A stretch of DNA of 64,000 nt from Mucilaginibacter sp. Bleaf8 (GTDB taxonomy: Bacteria; Bacteroidota; Bacteroidia; Sphingobacteriales; Sphingobacteriaceae): NCBI RefSeq assembly GCF_018390515.1, contig NZ_JAHBBK010000002.1, forward strand, positions 725,743-789,742, given 5' to 3'. The first letter of the stretch is position 1. Each line of letters opens with the position of its first letter. The notes below the pieces were generated by a model. That model searched no databases. It was not told the origin of the DNA and saw only the letters and a program-made list of their open reading frames with translations. The position numbers were made by a program, and so were the translations under genes. This document shows, piece by piece, positions 23,493 to 31,288 of this stretch.

Positions 23493-24245
23493 ATGCATCA
23501 AATCAGCATAGACAACGAAATATTCAAGGCTCCGTCATCCTGGAACGAGCTAACTGCCGCGCAGTTGCTCCACATCACCAGGATCCGGAGCCTTTTTCAT
23601 GACCAGGCAGATACCGCAAAAATGCTGGTGCTCCAGCTTTTCAATATTCCTTCATCTATTGCCATCAAATTGAAGGGTTACCAACTGATTCAGCTGACCG
23701 ATTGCCTGGACTGGCAGTTTGAGCGGAATAACCTGGCGAGGTGGCTGATTCCAACACTCAAGTGCCGCCGCCGTTCATATGACGGACCAGCCGATCACCT
23801 GTCCGACCTTACTGGTAACGAGTTTATTTATGCCGAGCTGAGTTATCAAAAGTGGCTGTTTGATGGAAACATCAGCCACCTGCATAAACTTACTGCCATA
23901 CTTTACCGAAATCGAAAGGTTGATTTTGATCCGGATGAAATAGCTGACCGCCTGAATCGCCTGCAAACGTTGCCGAGCTGGTACCATGAAGCTATAGCGC
24001 TCAATTATGCCGGTTGTCGGAATGTGATGATCGACCTGCACCCGCACGTCTGGAAAAAGTCAGCGCCTGCAGCTGATGATCAGGCGCTCGCCATCACCAG
24101 CTGGACGGATATTTTTCTTGACCTGGCTGAGAGCGGAAGGTTCGGTGAGTTTAACCACACTTTAAAATACAACGTGTGGCTGCTCATTAAGGATCTCGAT
24201 AAGAACGCAAAAAAAATCGCGGAACTGGAGGCCGCTCGCAAATGA
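23493..24245 (+). CDS. Tail-module protein, possible assembly chaperone
   Basis: A 250-residue mostly helical protein (MHQISIDNEIFKAPSSWNEL, then AAQLLHITRIRSLF). The first 35 residues resemble the 'x-x-P-x-x-W-x-E-L-T' start common in Bacteroidota phage proteins. No membrane or catalytic motif. Its last codons contain an eight-A run (24209-24216), and the stop overlaps the next start. With the next gene it forms a pair like lambda G/T, discussed separately. Function is inferred from position only. Confidence 0.6.
   Translation: MHQISIDNEIFKAPSSWNELTAAQLLHITRIRSLFHDQADTAKMLVLQLFNIPSSIAIKLKGYQLIQLTDCLDWQFERNNLARWLIPTLKCRRRSYDGPADHLSDLTGNEFIYAELSYQKWLFDGNISHLHKLTAILYRNRKVDFDPDEIADRLNRLQTLPSWYHEAIALNYAGCRNVMIDLHPHVWKKSAPAADDQALAITSWTDIFLDLAESGRFGEFNHTLKYNVWLLIKDLDKNAKKIAELEAARK
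24209..24216 (+). other. Possible -1 frameshift slippery run (A8)
   Basis: In the reading frame GCA AAA AAA ATC this is a perfect A-AAA-AAA heptamer 33 bases before the stop. A -1 shift enters a frame without stops that joins the ATG of the next gene in frame. Confidence 0.35.
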
Positions 24246-24757
24246 CGGAACAATTCTTAAAAACTTACTTCGAAAGCTTAGCCAGGTGTAACCGCCATAT
24301 CGGTCACTCAGATGAAAAGGTAGCGTTCTGCCGGATCCGCAACCGGTATGACCTGACCGAGTTTGATACCTCGCTCCGGAACATGACCAGCGATATCTGC
24401 CTGCTCCTGGAGCTGGGCTCTGGTGGCTTTGGTAGCTGGGACAGTCCAAAAGATTCCGCTCAGGTCGGCCTGCATCTTTTAATCAAAACCGATGAGCTTT
24501 TCGAAAATCAGGAAGCTGCCCGTGACCGGGCAAAGGCTCTTTTGAAATCTATACTCACCCGTATGCGATATGACAGGGAGGAAGCCGGTTTGCGTGACGA
24601 TGGGCAGGACGGTCCGCTCCGGGTGGCTAATATTCTTTTTGACAATGCCGGCAAGTATGATGATATGGAAGCTGATGAAAATTGGTTCGGCAAAAGCCTA
24701 TACATAAACCTGAGCTCCATCGAAAGCATGGAGTATAACCCTAACGACTGGCTCTAA
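24242..24757 (+). CDS. Tail-module protein, unknown
   Basis: A 171-residue alpha/beta protein (MTEQFLKTYFESLARCNRHI) with an ATGA overlap to the gene before and an ATGG-type overlap to the next. The middle has CLLLELGSGGFGSWDSPKD and then QVGLHLLIKTDELFENQEAA, suggesting a small folded virion domain. Could be a tail completion protein or the downstream part of a frameshifted chaperone. No family recognised. Confidence 0.6.
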   Translation: MTEQFLKTYFESLARCNRHIGHSDEKVAFCRIRNRYDLTEFDTSLRNMTSDICLLLELGSGGFGSWDSPKDSAQVGLHLLIKTDELFENQEAARDRAKALLKSILTRMRYDREEAGLRDDGQDGPLRVANILFDNAGKYDDMEADENWFGKSLYINLSSIESMEYNPNDWL

Positions 24758-27474
24758 TGGCAATTCAGACTTTACAACAGCCCGGCCTGATCTCATTCAG
24801 CCGGAACTCGATCGTTTTTCAGTTTAAAACCGACGCCCGGTATGCGGTGCGGGGTTTTACGTATATCGGTCGGCTTACTTTCGATTACAACGCCCCGGAG
24901 AGTTACGGCTTTACGCTGTCCTATGGGGATATTTCGCAAAACTTTACTGTTACCCAATCGCCTGATGATAGTGGTTTGCAGCTGCCATCTTACTGGAATG
25001 GTGACACCTTAGCCGACTATACGCAGGAATTGGCCGACGCATTGAACGGCAACTTTTATTTAAGCGGCGACTTTGTTTTCGAGCCGGCAGGCGATGGCGC
25101 CAACTACTGGATATCGGTGTCGGCCAGGAAAGCCGGGACCATCTATAATCTTTCGGTATCGAATTCAGCTTACATCGGCCTGCAAACATCCAGGTATGGC
25201 ACAGCGCCGGTATTGAACCCTAACTTCAAGCTCTTATGCGAGTTGTGGATTCAAAAAACGGCCACTTCCGAGCCTTACAAAGTGAGTGATCCCTTCCTGG
25301 AAGTGGATGATGATGGCGTGGCAACATTGGATATCAGCGGCCAGTTGACCGATGTGATGTTAGCGGATGGCTACGAGCGGCCGGTGTTTACCGATCCGAT
25401 AGCTCTAGTCAACCTGCAGACGGTCGTCCGCTACTTTTTGCGCTATGCCGAGGTGTATGGCGACAGTCAGGTAGTGAGACGGATCAGCACGACCGGTACT
25501 TTCTTTGCCCTGTTAGGCGGTATAAGCAAAGAAAAGCTTGCTGAGTTCAATTTTCCGGGCAGCTTCATTGCCGGCGATAAGCTCCGTTTCCTGAAGCAAG
25601 AACCGCTCGAAAAGTATTTGCTGCCCGAGCAGCCGGAATTTTTAAGCGTAGTGCTTTTTAATGGTGACCACCAGGGCCTACAGCTAAAATTCACTGTTCA
25701 CTTTGACGACGACAGTACGGCCACCATCTACAAGTATGCCATGGGCACCCAGGGGCAATTCACTAAGCTTACCTATCCGGTGGGTTTTGTACAAAATGCG
25801 CTTAACCTGGTAAAGGCTGATCATGCCGTGATCAAGTACGATGTAGTGCTGGTCAATGGCGCCGGTGATGAGGTGAGCGAGACGAAAACTTACTGGATAG
25901 ATTATTCTTTTTTGCCGTATGCCCGGATGTTTGTTTACCTGAGCAGTTGGGGTACCTATGATACGCTGGTAAGCTACGGAAAGGGGAGCAGCCAGTATGA
26001 TATCCTGAACAATACTGCCGAGATCAATACCGATCGCGGCTTTGTGCTGGCTGAAGGTGAGAGGATCAACTACGCAACCAGCCTGAATAATAAAGAAACC
26101 ATAGCATCCGGCTATATGGAAAAAGCACAGATTCGGATATTTAAAGATATTGCCCTGAGCCGTGACATATTATTGTACCGGAAGAAACGGACCTATGCGG
26201 TTGCATTCGCTTCCAAATCTGTAAAAGAATTTAAAGATGGCGAAAACATGCATGCCATCAGCTTCGAGATCGGCTTCCGGTATGACGAGGAGCTTTTCAC
26301 GCTGGATGACCGCGATGATCAGGACACGCCGCTTTTCTTGCCGTTGCGTATGGTTCAATCAGGACCGGCAGCGCCCCTTCCGGATGGCAGCCTGGATTAC
26401 CGGTATTACCTGAAGAGCGAGACGCTGACCACCGGCCAGATCAATGATCTGATTAAAGCGGTAAGAGACAGCCTGGATACGCTTGGTATTAAAGAGGCGA
26501 AGGATATTCAGGATCTACTGCTCAAGCTGCAGGGTAAGGCCGATACTCTTCACGATCATGATGAGCGGTATATTCTCAAAGCAGATCTGCAGGACCTAAT
26601 CATTCAAATGCAGGATGTGATCGACAACGGCAGCGCTCTGGCTGAAGACATCACCTTCGACATACAGGTCGGTGCCGTCAACCAGGGCGTGACGCTTACT
26701 AAAGGGACAAATTTAACGGAGGTGATCAAAGCAATCGCCTTCAAGGTTTACTATCCGATTCTGAATTTACCGAAGTTTTCGCTATCCCATCAGGAACCGG
26801 CGCAGATCGAAGTGGGTACCGTCCTGACGGTTGACCTGGTGTTCAATTTCGATCGCGGTAAGATCCAGGCCACGTGGCCGGGCGGCGTAGATATGCCGAT
26901 CGTTGGCGAGGCCACCGGTTACCGTTTCTGGAATGCCGACGAATCCGGCTTCCAGCTCGTTGGCGGCAATACTTATCAAAAGCAAAACTATGTGGCACTG
27001 CCGGGGGCTAACAGCTTTAAAGCGGACGTGATCTACAATGCAGGGCCGCAGCCGAAAGACAGCAAGGGCAATAACTTCGGTGGAGCCATGCCGGCAGGTA
27101 TTTCTGATAAAGTCAGCACCTCGTTTACCGGCCTTTATAAACATTTCTGGTCAGCGGTCGCAGTTAACCCGGCTACAGCTGCCGAAGGTCGCCTCGGTAA
27201 CTCTGCCTGGAGTACCGCTAACACCTTTACCGTGTCCACCGGCATTACGCTCACCCGATGGGCGGTCCTCATCGCACCAGGTAAGAAAGTAGCCAAAGTG
27301 ATGGACACGACCACCAACAACGACATCACGACCGAGTACCAGCTGCTCGACAGCAACTTCAGCGTCAATGATGCCGGTGGCAACCTGGTATTTGGCTACA
27401 AGCTTTACGTAAAGTCGCAGTCCGGTACCTATGACAGCTCACACGATCATGTATTTACCCTTAACAATAATTAA
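24757..27474 (+). CDS. Large tail/fibre protein
   Basis: A 905-residue protein, beta-rich throughout, with aromatic and Gly-rich strands. The N-terminal half (to about 550) looks like repeated jelly-roll or fibronectin-like domains. Near residue 597 there is a HDHDERYILK motif, often found in phage fibre shafts and tail-fibre connectors, followed by a coiled segment (LIIQMQDVIDN) and a C-terminal beta domain of about 270 residues, perhaps receptor-binding. It is probably a baseplate or tail-fibre subunit. Confidence 0.7.
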   Translation: MAIQTLQQPGLISFSRNSIVFQFKTDARYAVRGFTYIGRLTFDYNAPESYGFTLSYGDISQNFTVTQSPDDSGLQLPSYWNGDTLADYTQELADALNGNFYLSGDFVFEPAGDGANYWISVSARKAGTIYNLSVSNSAYIGLQTSRYGTAPVLNPNFKLLCELWIQKTATSEPYKVSDPFLEVDDDGVATLDISGQLTDVMLADGYERPVFTDPIALVNLQTVVRYFLRYAEVYGDSQVVRRISTTGTFFALLGGISKEKLAEFNFPGSFIAGDKLRFLKQEPLEKYLLPEQPEFLSVVLFNGDHQGLQLKFTVHFDDDSTATIYKYAMGTQGQFTKLTYPVGFVQNALNLVKADHAVIKYDVVLVNGAGDEVSETKTYWIDYSFLPYARMFVYLSSWGTYDTLVSYGKGSSQYDILNNTAEINTDRGFVLAEGERINYATSLNNKETIASGYMEKAQIRIFKDIALSRDILLYRKKRTYAVAFASKSVKEFKDGENMHAISFEIGFRYDEELFTLDDRDDQDTPLFLPLRMVQSGPAAPLPDGSLDYRYYLKSETLTTGQINDLIKAVRDSLDTLGIKEAKDIQDLLLKLQGKADTLHDHDERYILKADLQDLIIQMQDVIDNGSALAEDITFDIQVGAVNQGVTLTKGTNLTEVIKAIAFKVYYPILNLPKFSLSHQEPAQIEVGTVLTVDLVFNFDRGKIQATWPGGVDMPIVGEATGYRFWNADESGFQLVGGNTYQKQNYVALPGANSFKADVIYNAGPQPKDSKGNNFGGAMPAGISDKVSTSFTGLYKHFWSAVAVNPATAAEGRLGNSAWSTANTFTVSTGITLTRWAVLIAPGKKVAKVMDTTTNNDITTEYQLLDSNFSVNDAGGNLVFGYKLYVKSQSGTYDSSHDHVFTLNNN

Positions 27475-27476
27475 CA

Positions 27477-28331
27477 ATGGCAGATAACGCAGCAGCAGCG
27501 GTACAGAACGCTGGCGCATATAAAAGAACAGTAGCCGGTAACATTGACTGGTATTATGGCGGTGGCGATATCGCCTGGATCGACAAAGCCTCGGCCATTG
27601 CCGGTGTGCCGCTCTGGAGGCGCTCAGGTCAAACACTTGGAATACTTGAAAATAACAAAATCGTCGAGTACATCTGGCACCCTTCCGATTTGAGCGATTC
27701 CGGTTTAACTAAGAAGTTCGATGTGATCAGTTCGTCTGGTGGTACCATTCGCGGCCAGGTTTATTTGAACAATGGTACCAACACTACACCCAAATGGTCA
27801 GCAGATCCGAACACCGGAGACCGGCATGATCAGTTCGCTACTGGTACTGGTGAGGAAGATGGGCAGTACGTTTTTGAGTGGCTGAACGACCTGAACGACG
27901 GTACCAGCTGGCTGTTCCGTAAAAATGACAACGGGCGCTATCAGGACATTTTTAAAATCATGCAGAACGGTTTGCAGCACCGTGGCAAAACGGTGCCGGT
28001 GGGTACTGGTACCAGTGCACAGTTCTTTGACGGTACCGGTACTTTACGGAACCTTTCGGATATCAACAGCGGTGTGAAGGGGTATACCTTGTCTTTCGGT
28101 TACCCAAAAGCAGACTGGGACGACTTTTTTGAAACTCAGGGGGTAATCACCAGTATTTTACTTAAAGGTGCAACAAAAATACAATATAGTATTGATGACG
28201 GTACCAGTTTCATTACGCCAACTTTGCCTTTAAGCCAGCCTATCACGATAAAGGCAGGCACATGGGTCAGGTGGCTTATTACTTACGCGCCAAACATGGC
28301 CAGAGTGTCAGCTTATATCAAATTACAATAA
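27477..28331 (+). CDS. Tail/fibre-associated protein
   Basis: A 284-residue protein starting 2 bases after the previous stop (MADNAAAAVQNAGAYKRTVA). Composition is Gly/Thr/Asp-rich with many beta strands; WLNDLNDGTSWLFRKNDNGR and the C-terminal GTWVRWLITYAP suggest a trimeric fibre domain. Placed between the large fibre protein and the spike protein. No family recognised. Confidence 0.6.
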   Translation: MADNAAAAVQNAGAYKRTVAGNIDWYYGGGDIAWIDKASAIAGVPLWRRSGQTLGILENNKIVEYIWHPSDLSDSGLTKKFDVISSSGGTIRGQVYLNNGTNTTPKWSADPNTGDRHDQFATGTGEEDGQYVFEWLNDLNDGTSWLFRKNDNGRYQDIFKIMQNGLQHRGKTVPVGTGTSAQFFDGTGTLRNLSDINSGVKGYTLSFGYPKADWDDFFETQGVITSILLKGATKIQYSIDDGTSFITPTLPLSQPITIKAGTWVRWLITYAPNMARVSAYIKLQ

Positions 28332-28333
28332 TC

Positions 28334-28618
28334 ATGATTTACGAATTAGCAGAAGGTATCATTTGGGATACCGAACAACCACTTTACGCACAACAGCCCG
28401 AAGCGCAGGAACTGGCCTACACGGCCATGTGGAAAAATCCAATTAACGAAACTACCGAACCAACGCTTAACGGCTACCACCGTACGTTAACCCAGGTGTA
28501 TGCTATGGGCAATTACTTTTTAAATGTACAGTATTTGTACAATGAGCTACCCACTTCAAAAGAATGGGCCGGGCTTGAAAACGTCTTATACACTCTAACA
28601 ACAACGATCAATGGCTAA
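28334..28618 (+). CDS. Small tail-module protein, unknown
   Basis: A 94-residue protein from the ATG at 28334 (MIYELAEGIIWDTEQPLYAQ). It is acidic and aromatic, without membrane segment, and overlaps the next gene by 8 bases. It may be a chaperone or a small fibre attachment protein for the neighbouring spike. No family recognised. Confidence 0.55.
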   Translation: MIYELAEGIIWDTEQPLYAQQPEAQELAYTAMWKNPINETTEPTLNGYHRTLTQVYAMGNYFLNVQYLYNELPTSKEWAGLENVLYTLTTTING

Positions 28619-29984
28619 TACATTCAGAGTAATTGTACCGGCTGGCTCTACAGCCTATTACGTAAGCAAGGCAGGCAGCGACAGCAATGACGGGCTGACA
28701 CCTGATACACCTAAAGCAACTATTTCGGGCGTCATGGCAGCCATTGCTGCTTTGGCGGCAACTACCAAAGTTCATATAATTGTAGGTGCCGGTGTGTATG
28801 AGGAGGCCATTTCCTCCGGTAGCAAGTTGGGAATTGGTTCACAGATGGTAGCAGACGGACAGGTAGTGCTTCGCGGTAATGGAACGAACACCATCTCTTT
28901 AGGCGCTTCGCCTGGTTGTGGGGTAGTTGGATTCATCATTGAAAACTATGCTACTGCCGGGTTTAGGAACTCGTTAACAAATTGTTTGATCCGGAATTGC
29001 CCGAATGTCTCTCCTGGCATTGTAGGAGCAAGCATTGATAGTTGCCAGATTATCGGCGCAGCCATTGCCGGCAGGCCGACCTTGATAAACTCAGTTTTTC
29101 TTGATTGTAGTTTCCCAGGTGGGTTAAACAATTTTAAGTCTTCGTACTTCAACGGGAACTGTACCATAACGATGGCTATGGAAACCGTGACCAGTGTGGG
29201 AAACGTGGACTACAATAACATTATGGGTATGCTGCGAAACGGTACGACCGGCAACTACAAGTCCCTCGCTGATTTTAAAGCGGATTATCCCGGCTACTTC
29301 CTGAATTGCATCAACTTGCCGCCAAAGTTCAATAACCCGGCGAAGTATGATTTCACCCTGCAAGCAGATAGTCCGCACATCGGTGCAGGCAATAGTGACG
29401 GAACGTTCAATATAGGCGGTACGAGTTACGGGGTGCCTTATGTAGCCGGTGTGGCTCCGCAATGGTTAGAGCCGAACGCGGTGATCAGTCGTAGCGATGG
29501 CCAAAACCCTGACCTGGTGATGAGCGGTACTGATTTGATATTGGCACCCGGTAAGCAGGTCGGTGCTATTACTTCGGCACCGATGCGTATTTCATTAAAC
29601 CCGGTAGCAATTCAGCAGATGCAGTACAACGGCTTTTTGGGATTCAATAAAAGTCAGGCAGGCGGTTCGGCCACCAATAACAACGTGCCTGATGCAAATG
29701 TGTATGCCGGCAGCGCTGCCAATGGCGGCGGTAACCCGGACCGTTTATCTTACGAAATGCGCTGGACGGATAATGATACTATGCCGGGTTCGGATGTAGA
29801 TTGGACGGTAACGCCCATTGTAGCACCAGGTAGTTTCCTTCGTTTTGAGTGGAACACGCAGCCGCTGTTCGATACGATGGGCTTTGGAAACGGCAGTGCA
29901 TCGTTCAACAAGAATGCCAGCCCTTCTCCGGTATCGGCCGTTTGGATCCAAATTCGGGTAACCTTAACGAACAACTATGTTTAG
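28611..29984 (+). CDS. Tail spike candidate with parallel beta-helix
   Basis: A 457-residue protein. The N-terminal part contains AYYVSKAGSDSNDGLTPDTP and then KVHIIVGAGVYEE, the signature start of right-handed beta-helix (pectate-lyase-like) proteins, followed by short repeated strands with stacked Asn and Gly. Such chains form trimeric spikes that bind or cut surface polysaccharide. No active-site residues can be assigned, so enzyme activity is open. The C-terminal 140 residues (ISRSDGQNPDLVMSG onward) are a separate beta domain. Confidence 0.7.
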   Translation: MANTFRVIVPAGSTAYYVSKAGSDSNDGLTPDTPKATISGVMAAIAALAATTKVHIIVGAGVYEEAISSGSKLGIGSQMVADGQVVLRGNGTNTISLGASPGCGVVGFIIENYATAGFRNSLTNCLIRNCPNVSPGIVGASIDSCQIIGAAIAGRPTLINSVFLDCSFPGGLNNFKSSYFNGNCTITMAMETVTSVGNVDYNNIMGMLRNGTTGNYKSLADFKADYPGYFLNCINLPPKFNNPAKYDFTLQADSPHIGAGNSDGTFNIGGTSYGVPYVAGVAPQWLEPNAVISRSDGQNPDLVMSGTDLILAPGKQVGAITSAPMRISLNPVAIQQMQYNGFLGFNKSQAGGSATNNNVPDANVYAGSAANGGGNPDRLSYEMRWTDNDTMPGSDVDWTVTPIVAPGSFLRFEWNTQPLFDTMGFGNGSASFNKNASPSPVSAVWIQIRVTLTNNYV

Positions 29985-30162
29985 TATAACCGTTGTAGCC
30001 AAACCCGCACAGGTCCTTGAGTCGCTGAAGGGTTTTAAGGGCATCACCATAACAACCAATAAAAAGCAGACGATGGAGCCGCTGATCGGCTTCAAAGGAA
30101 TCAGTGTGGCACTGCCATCGGTACAAACCGGCAGCGCTATCAAAATTGTGCATTATCGCTAA
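29977..30162 (+). CDS. Small spike-associated protein with internal repeat
   Basis: A 61-residue protein overlapping the spike gene by 8 bases. It has two copies of a GFKGI unit: SLKGFKGITITTNKKQT and PLIGFKGISVALPSVQT, each 17 residues and 13 residues apart, suggesting a small duplicated beta unit. Ends before the hairpin array. Function unknown. Confidence 0.55.
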   Translation: MFSITVVAKPAQVLESLKGFKGITITTNKKQTMEPLIGFKGISVALPSVQTGSAIKIVHYR

Positions 30163-30167
30163 AACAT

Positions 30168-31230
30168 AAAAGCCCGCAGACTATGCGGGCTTTCTATCGG
30201 CTAAAACATTGGATCGGCATTTACTTAACCGCCAAGTGACGGCTAATGTCGATATCAAGGATAAACGTTGATTGCAGTTGTTTTGGCAAAATAAAGGCTG
30301 GCACTCGCTGCCAGCCTTCAACATTAGTCTTCTAAAATAACGATGGGCTCTATAGGAGCCACTATATAAGAGAGCATATGTCAATAACATTAAATATTCT
30401 TATAAGTTTTGAGATTTATAATATGGTCAAGTTTTTTATTTTAAAAGTGAGCTGACGATTGGATGTTGTTCAAAAGGGAAGTTACAGTCATTAAAAAAAC
30501 CCGCAATTTCTTGCGGGTTCCATCTTAATCAAATTAACTCGAACGGCTCCTATAAAAGCCACTTTACTAATTATGTTTTACAAAATGATAACGTCAGTTA
30601 TTTAAAAAAGTTTTAGAGTTAATCATTAGTAGTAAGCCATCAGCTGATGATTAAAATCAAAAGCCCACACTCGCTGCGGGCTTTTAGATAGTTTTAAGTT
30701 TTCTACCAGGCTCTGAATAAGCCGATCACTATTGAATAAACTAAAGGTATAAAAATCTTTTCTAAAGATTTAAATAATATTCTCATAAACAGCTTGAATG
30801 AGTTATAAGTCGTCTAATGTGAGTGTATGATTGAATCATCTTTATAAGAAGATAGTAAATAATAAAAAATCCCCGCAGTGGCTGCGGGGGTTGGATCGGC
30901 TCATAAAACTAACTAACGGCTTATATATAAGCCACCATTTGGTACTCTCATATTATTAACACCAAGTACTTGATTAGGTTTCCCGAAAGATGTATTCAAA
31001 TAAAATGGATCGGTATAAAAAACAAAAACCCGCACTCGCTGCAGGTTTTTTGTCGCTTTGAAATTCTATCTGAAGTGTCTTCTTATCTCCAGAGAAAAAG
31101 GTTAATCATTAAACACGGATTACTTCAATAAGTTTTGAGAGAGGAGTAGTCTGGTGAAAGTAACCCGGAACCTTCACTTGCTGAATGTTCCGGGTTGGTT
31201 CAAAAAACTACTATAAGCTCTATCTGAGCT
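30168..31230. repeat. Non-coding array of seven hairpin units
   Basis: The 1.1-kb gap inside the tail module has no supportable gene. It holds seven GC-rich hairpins flanked by A and T runs at 30168, 30294, 30499, 30659, 30870, 31024 and 31162, spaced 126-211 bp. Loops of units 2, 4 and 6 share CACTCGCTG, unit 7 has CACTTGCTG. Units 2-5 and 7 (weakly unit 6) are followed by a second small hairpin 19-28 bases on, of the form GGCTC-n6-GAGCC (30346, 30545, 30709, 30918, 31216). Units 2, 3 and 6 also share AAGTTTTGAGA-like words. The first hairpin can end the spike transcript. Confidence 0.65.
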
Positions 31231-31288
31231 GTTAAGAAGCGGGTTACTATAAAATTAGGTTAATATTCTTAAAAGGCGTAGATAAATT

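Noticed and set aside
30168..31230. CRISPR array interpretation of the hairpin array
   Set aside because: Units are diverged, unevenly spaced and form hairpins with T-tracts; there are no identical direct repeats or unique spacers of one length and no cas genes.
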